Positions 16,946-24,351 of a stretch of 64,000 bases of DNA are shown one piece after another. This DNA comes from Candidatus Ozemibacter sibiricus. GTDB taxonomy: Bacteria > Muiribacteriota > Ozemobacteria > Ozemobacterales > Ozemobacteraceae. The DNA lies in contig QOQW01000016.1 in NCBI GenBank assembly GCA_003327425.1, positions 62,001 through 126,000 on the forward strand. The letters are read 5' to 3'. Every line of letters begins with the position of its first letter. Positions within the stretch are counted from its first letter, which is position 1. The position numbers and the translations under genes are program-made. The notes under the pieces were generated by a model. The model had not been told where the DNA came from and made no database searches. It was given only the letters and a program-made list of their open reading frames with translations.

Positions 16946-17229
16946 CCGAACCAGAAGAACCGGTGGTCATCCCCATCGATGGGGTGCTCGATCTGCACAT
17001 GTTCCGGCCGGGCGAGGTGAAGGATCTGGTGCCGGAATATCTCGACGCCTGCCAACGCCGGGGGTTGCGGCATGTCCGCATCATCCACGGCAAAGGGCTC
17101 GGTCGCCTGCGCCGCACCGTGCACGCCCTGCTGGAACGGCTGCCGGCCGTCGAATCCTTCGCGCTGGCCGATCAGGAAGCCGGGGGATGGGGGGCGACCC
17201 TGGTGGTTCTGCGGCCGCGCTCGGCATGA
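16927..17229 (+). CDS. Smr-domain protein
   Basis: About 100 residues forming a stand-alone Smr (MutS2 C-terminal-like) domain: VLDLHMFRPGEVKDLVPEYL contains the DLH motif, and VRIIHGKGLGRLRRTVHALL the HGKG motif. It ends GGWGATLVVL. Such domains bind or nick nucleic acid, often RNA. The start is ambiguous: ATG 16927 overlaps corA by 19 bases, while GTG 16942 is in frame and overlaps the corA stop as GTGA. The stop overlaps the next ATG as ATGA (17226-17229), so corA, this gene and the next look translationally coupled. Confidence 0.85.
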   Translation: MEEVGVTEPEEPVVIPIDGVLDLHMFRPGEVKDLVPEYLDACQRRGLRHVRIIHGKGLGRLRRTVHALLERLPAVESFALADQEAGGWGATLVVLRPRSA

Positions 17230-18128
17230 GCTGGTGGCCCCGCGCTGAGCGGGCGGCGATGCGCGGTGGGTCGGGCATGGCGCAAGGCCAGGGCCGGGGC
17301 CAGGAACCGCGCCATCGCCAGCTGCATGAACGCCTGGCCGGAACCCTGGTTGGAACCCTGGCCGGGTGGCAGTGGCTGGGCGGAGTGTGGCTTGCTCTCG
17401 CTTGCCTGCTCGGCGGAGCGGGGGCACCTCTCGCGGCCGCCCCGGGCGAGAGGCCGTCGCCTGGGCGATCGGTTCATTCGGCGACGGCGCCGATGCCCTT
17501 GCGCCTGCGTCCCATGGCCTACCTGCAGCAGGAACGGTCGAGGCTGACGGAGGCGATCCAGGCGGCGGTGACGGGCCGTCCCGCTCCGAGCGGTTCGGAA
17601 TTCTCGATCGTCGAACGGCATTCCATGCAAGACGGATGGGTGTTTATCAAAGGCGGATCCTTCGGGATGTGCAGCGACGATATCGTGTTTTTCGCGTTGT
17701 ACCATCCGGGGCGGCGCCGGCTGCACCTGCTGCTGGCGGAGTGCACCGGCACCGTGGAAGGCGGGCGATTCCTGATCGGACCCCAGGGGGATTGGGTGGT
17801 GGTGGGCCGCGAATGCCTGGGGCGCGAGCCGCCCCGGCGCTACCACCTGCTCCATGGACGGCCAGAGCGGGACCGTTGCTTCGATCGGGCCTTGCAGGCC
17901 GCCTTCGCTTCCTTGCCCGCCCGGGCCGGCCGCGCTCTGGGCGAGCACTACGATCGGGAATTCGCCCTCGATGCCGCCGGTCGTCTCCAGGTGATGGTCA
18001 CCGTGAGCGACCGGTCCGATTCCGACTGGCGGCAGACCTACCTTCTGACGGTGGAAGAGCATCAGGGAGAGTGGCGCGTCTCGATCAGCCCGCCAGAGGC
18101 TTCGACCACCCCCGCGAGGGCTCATTGA
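17226..18128 (+). CDS. Exported protein of unknown function
   Basis: The 300-residue product has a long N-terminus (Arg-rich, ~40 residues) before a hydrophobic segment (TLVGTLAGWQWLGGVWLALACLL) and an Ala/Pro cleavage-like region. The rest is soluble, with no family recognised. Visible blocks are FSIVERHSMQDGWVFIKGG, DIVFFALYHPGRRRLHLLLAE and a C-terminal WRQTYLLTVEEHQGEWRVSIS. ATG 17226 overlaps the Smr stop (ATGA), which selects this start over upstream codons. It may be periplasmic or membrane-anchored. Confidence 0.65.
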   Translation: MSWWPRAERAAMRGGSGMAQGQGRGQEPRHRQLHERLAGTLVGTLAGWQWLGGVWLALACLLGGAGAPLAAAPGERPSPGRSVHSATAPMPLRLRPMAYLQQERSRLTEAIQAAVTGRPAPSGSEFSIVERHSMQDGWVFIKGGSFGMCSDDIVFFALYHPGRRRLHLLLAECTGTVEGGRFLIGPQGDWVVVGRECLGREPPRRYHLLHGRPERDRCFDRALQAAFASLPARAGRALGEHYDREFALDAAGRLQVMVTVSDRSDSDWRQTYLLTVEEHQGEWRVSISPPEASTTPARAH

Positions 18129-18188
18129 GGGGGCTTCGGGTTCTCCGCGCGGTCCCCTCGCCTGGGGCCAGCCGGGGGGCGAAAGCCA

Positions 18189-18217
18189 TTGACAAACCCT
18201 TGCCCGGAGAATATCTA
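18189..18217 (+). promoter_or_regulatory. Candidate promoter before the small Cys/His protein
   Basis: TTGACA (18189-18194), 17 bases, then TATCTA (18212-18217). The -35 box is perfect and the -10 box matches three of six. The ATG at 18227 is only 10 bases past the -10 box, so the message would be nearly leaderless. Confidence 0.45.
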
Positions 18218-18226
18218 TTGGCTTGC

Positions 18227-18592
18227 ATGACACGCGTGCGCGAGAGACGAGTCCCCCGAAGGGTCCTGCCCCCGCCGTGGCCGGCCAGCCGAGCGGTGGT
18301 CTGGCTGGTGTTGCTGGCGCTCGTCTGGCCGTTGGTGCCGCACGGGCATCACGACGATGCCCACCCGCGAGCGACGGCAGGTTCGGTCGGCCTGACCGAG
18401 CGGGTCATCCACGAAGATTGCCCGCAGTGTCAGGTCCTGCATTGCCCGGTCACGGTCAGTCTCCCTCTGCTGTTCACCACCCGCCTGGAGGCGGCCCCCA
18501 CCCGCGACGGCGCTTTGTCAGGCGAGTGGATCGCGGCCAGTGAGCCGCCCCTTCCCCTCTACAGTCGGCCTCCTCCCTTTGCCGTGGCCTGA
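18227..18592 (+). CDS. Small exported Cys/His-containing protein (DUF2946-like)
   Basis: 121 residues: an Arg-rich start, one hydrophobic segment (VVWLVLLALVWPLVPHGHHDD) and the motif HEDCPQCQVLHCPV, followed by a Pro-rich tail. Small proteins of this sort, with a transmembrane segment, an HGHH cluster and a CxxC-type motif, often lie beside metal transport genes. This one directly precedes the zinc locus. No Shine-Dalgarno is evident; the ATG is chosen for the signal-like N-terminus and the promoter upstream. The same frame runs open much further back, out of phase with the preceding gene, and that extension is not used. Confidence 0.6.
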   Translation: MTRVRERRVPRRVLPPPWPASRAVVWLVLLALVWPLVPHGHHDDAHPRATAGSVGLTERVIHEDCPQCQVLHCPVTVSLPLLFTTRLEAAPTRDGALSGEWIAASEPPLPLYSRPPPFAVA

Positions 18593-18617
18593 GGCCCACG
18601 GCCATCGGCGTTTCGCG

Positions 18618-18653
18618 CCCGTTCGAGCGCTGCGGCGTTCTCGGCCGAACGGG
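18618..18653 (+). terminator. Hairpin 26 bases after the small Cys/His gene
   Basis: CCCGTTCG (18618-18625) pairs perfectly with CGAACGGG (18646-18653), with further partial pairing inside the loop. No T-tract follows, so termination is only suggested by position. Confidence 0.35.
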
Positions 18654-18863
18654 TGCGGCCAGGGCGTCGCCCCGCTCGCCTCCGGGCCATTCGATGGGGG
18701 AAAAAGTTCAAGGCCGGGGCGAGCCCGCCGAGCCGGTTGAATCTCCCGCCTGTTTTGCTTCCAGGGCGTTTCCTGGTTGGAATCGCACCGCCGGGGTCAG
18801 GGTCTTCCCGGGAGGCCGTGAGCCGCAAAGGCCATCATCAGGTGCTTTTGCCGCCCTGACGTA

Positions 18864-18889
18864 TCTGTGAACTCAATCTGTGAACTTGA
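18864..18889 (+). promoter_or_regulatory. Tandem 13-bp repeat just before the operon ribosome site
   Basis: TCTGTGAACTCAA is followed at once by TCTGTGAACTTGA (11 of 13 bases identical), ending 5 bases before GGAGGA. It is AT-richer than its surroundings and could be an operator for a metal-responsive regulator or act in the mRNA leader. It does not resemble the usual palindromic Zur box. Confidence 0.5.
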
Positions 18890-18905
18890 TTTCTGGAGGA
18901 GTTTC

Positions 18906-20177
18906 ATGAATCCCTTGGTTTCCAAATTGGGGGTTGCCCCAATCCTTCTCCTGCTGTCCGTGGGGATCGCCATGATGGCGTCCCCCCCTCACCTCCTGCT
19001 CGCAGCCGAGGCGGGAGCCGCCTCGCCTCAGTCAGAAGTCGCCGCCTTGCGCGAAGAGGTTGCCCGGTTGACGGCCCTGGTGGCCAGCCTGTCGACACGG
19101 CTCGCCCGCCTGGAAGAAGAAAACACCGCCCGCCAGGCCCAAATCGACGCTCGCCTGGCCGAGGCGCGGGCCGTGGCCGCGCCGGCCGGAGGGGGCGTCA
19201 TTCAGAACCAGAATCCCGACATCAGCGTCGTCGGGGTGGCGGTGGGCAAAGCGTCCACCGACCGTCGCGATCCCGACCGGAATGCCATCCGGCTGGAAGG
19301 GTCGGAGCTGGTGCTGACCAAGAACGTCTCGCCCTACGCGCGGGCCAACCTGACCCTGGGCTACCACGGCGAGGAAGGTCATGTCGAAGAGGGCTACGCC
19401 GATTTCTCCCATGTGCTGCCCGGCCGTTGGGAAGCGCGGGTCGGGCGGTTCCTGATGCCGATCGGGACGCTCAATCAGATCCATTCGCATGACTGGCCGA
19501 TGGCGGCGCGCCCCTTGCCGCTCGAGTTCTTCCTGGGCGGGGAACATGGGGCGACCGACGAGGGGCTGTCGCTCAGCACCCCGCTCGATCTGCGTTCCAA
19601 GACCTACGCCCGCTGGCAGGCCGAAGTGCTGCGCGGCGGCTCGACCATCCTCTTCAACGATGGCCAGACACGGGTGCTGGGCGGACGGCTGTCGGGCAAC
19701 ACCCCCCTCAACGATCGCGACGACCTGAACTGGGGGATGAACTGGCACCGCGGGGCCTGGAACCGAGCGGGCGATCTCGATTCCACCGTCTATGGGGGCG
19801 ATCTGATGTGGCGCCGGCGGCTGTCGCAGTTCGATCGGCTGACCTTCTGGGGAGAATGGCTCTGGAATACGCGCGAAGCCCTGGGGCGCTCGCCTTTGAC
19901 GGCCAAAGGCTATTACCTGACCGGCATGTACAAGTTCCGCAAGGATCGCGACTGGCATATCGGGGTCGAGTACGATTGCACCGAGCGCCCGGGCGATGCG
20001 CGGTTCAATGCCGTGGCCCGCTCGGCCTTCGCCGGCTATTGGCTCACCGAGAACGATCGACTGCAGTTGCAGTTCCGGCAGGTGCGCGATCCCTTCCGGG
20101 GGGCGTCGTACAACGAAGTGCTGCTGCAGGTGATCTGGGGCATGGGGCCGCACAAGCCCCATCTGGCGAATTTCTGA
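18906..20177 (+). CDS. Porin-like outer-membrane protein of the metal-uptake operon
   Basis: The 423-residue protein has a signal peptide (VAPILLLLSVGIAMMA ... LLLAAEA), then a coiled-coil segment with heptad Leu/Val (about residues 40-85), like the periplasmic stalk of some trimeric porins. A long beta-rich body of alternating strands follows (YARANLTLGYHGEEGHVEEGYADF, WEARVGRFLMPIG), ending ...PHLANF with a C-terminal aromatic residue as in outer-membrane barrels. GGAGGA lies before ATG 18906; the frame extends to GTG 18867, which falls inside the tandem repeat. It probably admits metal across the outer membrane. The next gene begins 12 bases later. Confidence 0.75.
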   Translation: MNPLVSKLGVAPILLLLSVGIAMMASPPHLLLAAEAGAASPQSEVAALREEVARLTALVASLSTRLARLEEENTARQAQIDARLAEARAVAAPAGGGVIQNQNPDISVVGVAVGKASTDRRDPDRNAIRLEGSELVLTKNVSPYARANLTLGYHGEEGHVEEGYADFSHVLPGRWEARVGRFLMPIGTLNQIHSHDWPMAARPLPLEFFLGGEHGATDEGLSLSTPLDLRSKTYARWQAEVLRGGSTILFNDGQTRVLGGRLSGNTPLNDRDDLNWGMNWHRGAWNRAGDLDSTVYGGDLMWRRRLSQFDRLTFWGEWLWNTREALGRSPLTAKGYYLTGMYKFRKDRDWHIGVEYDCTERPGDARFNAVARSAFAGYWLTENDRLQLQFRQVRDPFRGASYNEVLLQVIWGMGPHKPHLANF

Positions 20178-20189
20178 GGAGGCCGTGGC

Positions 20190-21209
20190 ATGGAACGACG
20201 CATTTTCGCCATCCGCGAACACATGGTGGTAGCCGGTCGCCCGGAGGCAGGCGGTGCCAGCGTCGGCGCTGCTGGGAATATGAATATGCCGTGGCCGGGC
20301 CTGGCCAGGTGGCTGGCCGCGGTCGCCCTTCTGGCGATGGTCGGGGCGAGTCTGAGCGGCTGCTCGCGCCAATCGGTGACCGATTTCACGCCCTATCCGG
20401 CGATGCAGGCGCCGGTGCAACTGGTGCTGGCGCTGGGGCCGGCCAGTTTCACGGTCGATGGCCAGCCGGTGCAGGTCGACCGCGTGAAGGTCTACGTCAA
20501 AGCCGTTCGACTGGCGGTGACCGGCGGCACGGCGCGGACATCGCGGCGGGCTGCGCTGGTGGCCCACGCCACCGAGGATGGCCATGACCACCACGGCCAC
20601 GGTACCGGCGATGAGTCGGCCGAGACCGCGGCCTTCCCTGACGATCCGAACCGGCTGCCCGCCGATGATCGTCCGCTGGTGCCTGAGGTCGTGGCAGTCG
20701 AGAAGGTGTGCGATCTGGCGACCCCGACCATCGTGGCCGAAATGGCGGTGCGAGCCGGCGTGGCGCCGATCTGGGAGCTGCACCTGAGTCCGGGCGATCT
20801 GCAGGCGTTGGAGCCCCTGAGCTTGTTGGCCGAGGGCACCATCGGCTCGGGAGCCCAGGTGGTCCCCTGGCGCCTGGAACTGGACCACGAGCAGCATCTG
20901 ACCTTCCCGACCGGGTCGGCCCTGCCGGCCGGCGCAGGGCCGCGCCACCGCTTGCGATTGCTGCCGGCCCACTGGTTCGAGGGAATCGGCCTGTGGCAGA
21001 TGGCGCAATCAGGACCAGTCACCATCGATCACCGGCAGTCCGCCGTGCAGGCTCGCTGCGCGGCCAATGTCCGCCAGGCGGTGGAGATGACCAGCGAGTC
21101 GCGGACGGCCGCCCTGGATGGCCATGACCATGCGCATGATCACGACCACGATCAGGCGCATGAAGATGGCGAGGAACACGATCATGAGCACGATCACGAC
21201 CATGAATGA
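20190..21209 (+). CDS. His-rich lipoprotein, probable metal binder
   Basis: The 339-residue protein has an unusually long N-region (~50 residues) before a hydrophobic segment ending in the lipobox LSGC (Cys at about residue 55). Two His/Asp-rich metal-binding stretches are visible: EDGHDHHGHG in the middle and a C-terminal tail of DHxHDHD repeats ending EHDHDHE. The remainder is beta-rich (VQLVLALGPASFTVDGQPV). GAGGAGG lies 7 bases before the ATG. Its stop overlaps potential starts of the znuA-like gene. It probably buffers or passes zinc to the ABC transporter. Confidence 0.78.
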   Translation: MERRIFAIREHMVVAGRPEAGGASVGAAGNMNMPWPGLARWLAAVALLAMVGASLSGCSRQSVTDFTPYPAMQAPVQLVLALGPASFTVDGQPVQVDRVKVYVKAVRLAVTGGTARTSRRAALVAHATEDGHDHHGHGTGDESAETAAFPDDPNRLPADDRPLVPEVVAVEKVCDLATPTIVAEMAVRAGVAPIWELHLSPGDLQALEPLSLLAEGTIGSGAQVVPWRLELDHEQHLTFPTGSALPAGAGPRHRLRLLPAHWFEGIGLWQMAQSGPVTIDHRQSAVQARCAANVRQAVEMTSESRTAALDGHDHAHDHDHDQAHEDGEEHDHEHDHDHE

Positions 21210-21228
21210 CGCCAAGGATGAGCTTCCT

Positions 21229-22281
21229 ATGACGACACGCATCTCTATGACCACGCCCGTCGGCCAGCGCGGTGGCCGACCACCCGCGGTCCCCGACCAG
21301 TGCGGGAAGGCCGCAGGACTGGCCCGCGGTCACTCCCCTGAGCGGTCGCCCGGGCCGGCTCGCCTCTTCCTCGAAGGCCGGCTGGCGGTCTGGATGATGG
21401 CTCTGCTGCTGGCGCTGGGGCCGGTGGGGCCCGGCTGGGCCGGGCTGCCCGTGGTGACCACCACCACCGACCTGCTGGCCATCGTGCAGGCCATCGGCGG
21501 CGATCGCGTCGACGCCGTCTCGATCGGACGCGGGCACGAAGATCCGCATTTCGTCGAACCGCGCCCCAGCTTCCTGACCACGCTGGGGCGGGCCCAGCTG
21601 CTCTTCCTCATCGGCCTCGATCTCGAGATCTGGCTGCGCCCGCTGCTCGACGGGGCGCGCAACCTGACGATCAAACCCGGCGGCCGCGGCTATGTCGATT
21701 GTTCCCAGGTCATCCCGGTGAAAGAGATTCCCACGGTGCGGGTCGACCCCTCGATGGGCGATGTGCATCCGTTGGGGAATCCGCATTATTGGCTCGATCC
21801 GGCCAATGCCCTGCGGCTGGCCGAGTTGATCGCCCGCAAGCTGAGCGAAGCCGATCCGGCCGGCGCCGCGACCTTCGCGGCCAATCTCGCCGCGTTCCGG
21901 CGCGATCTCGAAGCCAGGATTCCCGGGTGGAAGGCGCGCCTGGCGAAGGTGCCCAACCGCAAGATCGCCTGCTTCCACAGCAGCTGGATCTATTTCACCG
22001 ATGCCTTCGGCCTCGAGATCGTCGGGTATGTCGAGCCGCGGCCGGGCATCCCGCCGACCGGCCGGGAGATCGCGGCGCTGGTCGCGGCGATGCAGGCCGC
22101 CGGCGCCAAGGTGATTCTGCGCGAGCGCTACCACCCCGACCGCTTCGCCGATCTGGTGGCGGGGAAGGTCGGCGGCAAGGTGCTGGTGCTGCCGGCCTCG
22201 GTCGGAGCCGAACCGGCGATCAAGACCTATCCCGACCTTATCGAGACCCTGGTGGCGCGCCTGGAGAGCGCCTTGCAATGA
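21229..22281 (+). CDS. znuA: Zinc/manganese ABC transporter substrate-binding protein (ZnuA/TroA family)
   Basis: The product is about 350 residues. After a ~45-residue N-region and a signal peptide (VWMMALLLALGPVGPGWAG), the mature part has cluster A-I features: VVTTTTDLLAIVQAIGGD, metal His in GHEDPHFVEPRPS, HPLGNPHYWLDP, His in CFHSSWIYF and ERYHPDRFADLV near the end. The His-rich loop usual in ZnuA is absent, whereas the preceding lipoprotein is His-rich. The start is uncertain: ATG 21229 follows AAGGATGAG, while ATG 21202 overlaps the lipoprotein stop. Zn is inferred from context; Mn cannot be excluded. Confidence 0.85.
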   Translation: MTTRISMTTPVGQRGGRPPAVPDQCGKAAGLARGHSPERSPGPARLFLEGRLAVWMMALLLALGPVGPGWAGLPVVTTTTDLLAIVQAIGGDRVDAVSIGRGHEDPHFVEPRPSFLTTLGRAQLLFLIGLDLEIWLRPLLDGARNLTIKPGGRGYVDCSQVIPVKEIPTVRVDPSMGDVHPLGNPHYWLDPANALRLAELIARKLSEADPAGAATFAANLAAFRRDLEARIPGWKARLAKVPNRKIACFHSSWIYFTDAFGLEIVGYVEPRPGIPPTGREIAALVAAMQAAGAKVILRERYHPDRFADLVAGKVGGKVLVLPASVGAEPAIKTYPDLIETLVARLESALQ

Positions 22282-22426
22282 TCTTCGCCGGCTCGCCGGC
22301 TCGTCGGGGCGAATCCGAGAGATATTCGGGCCGGTGGGCCAGCCGGGTCGGCCGTTGTCGGCGACCTGCCTGCCGGTCGGCGGGCGATGGGCGCCTCGGG
22401 GCAACGGAGCTGGGAAGGAGATGGCC

Positions 22427-23341
22427 ATGAATGGCGTATGGGCCTCGGCCCAGGGCATGACGGTGGGGTATCCGGGGCGGCCGGTCGTCGAGGGGGTGAC
22501 CTTCGATCTGCCGCTCGGCTCGGCGCTTGGTCTGGTGGGGCCCAACGGATCGGGCAAGACGACCCTGCTGCGCACCTTGCTGGGGCTGCTGCCGCCTCTG
22601 GCTGGACGTCTCGATCGGCCAGGGGCCCGGCCCGGCGGCGTCGGGTACGTCCCGCAGCAGGGGGCGATCGATGAATTGTTCCCCTTCACGGTACGCGATA
22701 TCGTCGAGATGGGTCTGGCCGCGCGCCACTCGGCATGGTGGGGCCCCGCGGCCGCCTGGCGCGCCGAGGCGCAGGCCGCCCTGGCCGCGGTCGGCCTGGC
22801 CGACCAGGCCGGCCGGCTCTTTCGCGAACTGTCGGGCGGCATGAAGCAGCGGGCGCTGGTGGCCCGCGCTCTGGCTGGGCGGCCCGATCTGCTGGTGCTC
22901 GATGAGCCCACGCGTGGTCTCGACCTGGGCCAGACCGCCACGCTGTTGCGGTTGCTCGACCAGTTGCGCCGGGACCGCGGGCTGACCACCATCATGGTCT
23001 CCCACGTGCTCAGCGACGTGCTGGAGCATACCGACCAGCTCCTGCTCCTGCACGAAGGCCGGGTGGCGTTCCAGGGCCCGACCCGCGGCCTGACCGAGCG
23101 CGATCTGCAGCGCATCTACGGTCCTGACGTGGCTTTCCCGGCTCTGGCGGGCGCCACGCGCTCGCCTGGCCTGGCGAATGGCGCGGTGGCCGCGGCCGCG
23201 CCGGGGTCGGCACCCTCGTCGGGGCTTTCGCGCGGCGAGCCGGGGAAGGAGCCGGCGGCGACCGCGAGCGACGGCGCCGCCCCGTCATCGACGGGGCCGG
23301 CCGCGCCGGAGCCTGGCCGGCGGGAAGCGCCAGGAGGTTGA
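22427..23341 (+). CDS. znuC: Zinc/manganese ABC transporter ATPase (ZnuC-like)
   Basis: The 304-residue ATPase has Walker A GPNGSGKTTLLRT, Q-loop VPQQGAIDELFPF, signature LSGGMKQRALVAR, Walker B LLVLDEPTRGLD and an H-loop in TIMVSHVL. After the ABC domain there is a ~60-residue low-complexity tail rich in Ala, Pro, Gly and Ser, unlike usual ZnuC. GGAAGGAG ends immediately before ATG 22421, so ATG 22427 (6 bases away) is the better start. 145 bases separate it from znuA, and znuB starts 4 bases after its stop. Confidence 0.92.
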   Translation: MNGVWASAQGMTVGYPGRPVVEGVTFDLPLGSALGLVGPNGSGKTTLLRTLLGLLPPLAGRLDRPGARPGGVGYVPQQGAIDELFPFTVRDIVEMGLAARHSAWWGPAAAWRAEAQAALAAVGLADQAGRLFRELSGGMKQRALVARALAGRPDLLVLDEPTRGLDLGQTATLLRLLDQLRRDRGLTTIMVSHVLSDVLEHTDQLLLLHEGRVAFQGPTRGLTERDLQRIYGPDVAFPALAGATRSPGLANGAVAAAAPGSAPSSGLSRGEPGKEPAATASDGAAPSSTGPAAPEPGRREAPGG

Positions 23342-23345
23342 GGCG

Positions 23346-24179
23346 ATGCCGGGCGATTGGCTCGATTTGCTGTCGTTCTTCCATGATGCCTTGCTGGTGG
23401 CCATGGTGGCCGGCTTCCTGCTGGGGGCGATGGGGGTCTTTCTGCACCTGCGGCGCAGCCTGTTTCTCGGGGCCGCCCTGCCGCAGGTGGCTGGGCTGGG
23501 GTTCATTCTGGCGATGGCGGTCCATCTGCCGGCCTGGCTGGGAGCCCTGGTCGTGGTCGCCGGGTTCGTCGGGCTCCTGACCTGGCGCGGAGCGGGAGAA
23601 GCCGGCGGGTTCACCGCCGAAGCCGCCATCGGTCTGGGGTTCGTCGCAGCCATGGCCGGGTCGGTGCTGGTCACCGCCCTGACCGGCACCGAAACCCATG
23701 GCCTGGAGCTGCTGCTGAAAGGAAGCGTCCTGACCTCGACCTGTCAGGATCTGCACCGACTGGTAGGCTTCGGCCTGCCGTGGCTCCTGGTGCTGCTGCT
23801 GATGCGCCGCCGGCTGGTGCTGATCTCGCTCGACCCGGAAATGGCGCGGGCCATGGGGATTCCGGTGCGCCCGTTCGAGGTGGCGCTGTTCTTCGGGGCC
23901 AGCGTGGCGATCATCCTGACCCTGCAGGCGGCGGGGGCGATGGCCTGCTTCGGGCTGCTGCTGCTGCCCGGGCTGGGGGCCCTGGCGGTGGCGAGCACCG
24001 TGCGCGGAGTCTTCGTCTGGGCCGCTGGGCTGGGCATGATCGGGGCCGTCGGCGGCGTGGCCGCCGCCCTGGCCTGGGATCTCCCGGCCGGTCCGGCCAT
24101 GGTGGTGGCCTCGTTGGCATTGACGGTGATCTGTCGCTGGCTGGGTCGGGGACGCTTCGTCCCTCATCCCGTGAGCTGA
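23346..24179 (+). CDS. znuB: Zinc/manganese ABC transporter permease (ZnuB-like)
   Basis: 277 residues with about eight hydrophobic spans of the ABC-3 permease family. Family-like stretches include FLLGAMGVFLHLRRSLFLGAALPQVAG near the start, GLELLLKGSVLTST, MARAMGIPVRPFEVALFF, and LQAAGAMACFGLLLLPG towards the end. AGGAGG lies 8 bases before ATG 23346. The frame is open back to 23178, but that part lies within znuC. It completes the ABC system; no terminator with a T-run is evident downstream. Confidence 0.92.
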   Translation: MPGDWLDLLSFFHDALLVAMVAGFLLGAMGVFLHLRRSLFLGAALPQVAGLGFILAMAVHLPAWLGALVVVAGFVGLLTWRGAGEAGGFTAEAAIGLGFVAAMAGSVLVTALTGTETHGLELLLKGSVLTSTCQDLHRLVGFGLPWLLVLLLMRRRLVLISLDPEMARAMGIPVRPFEVALFFGASVAIILTLQAAGAMACFGLLLLPGLGALAVASTVRGVFVWAAGLGMIGAVGGVAAALAWDLPAGPAMVVASLALTVICRWLGRGRFVPHPVS

Positions 24180-24351
24180 ATCAGCAGCGGCGAACGGCCG
24201 GGGCGCGCCGACCAGGGGCCCCGCCCCCTTCCTCCAATCAGGGCTGCCGGTCCTGGCCCCCGGTTCCAGTCGGCGCCACGCGCCGCGTGCCGGCGGCGGG
24301 CGGGGAGAGTCCTGGCCATCTTCGTTGGAGCGGCGTGCGTGGGTCCCGGCG

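Larger units (their letters stand above)
18593..18905. other. 313-base intergenic region upstream of the metal-uptake operon
   Basis: Contains a hairpin near its start (18618-18653) and a 13-bp tandem repeat at its end (18864-18889). I looked for a cobalamin or other known riboswitch consensus and saw none. No open frame is convincing. Confidence 0.55.

Noticed and set aside
18593-18905. Cobalamin or other metal riboswitch upstream of the transport operon
   Set aside because: The conserved cobalamin-box and core sequences could not be found; only a simple hairpin and tandem repeat are present.
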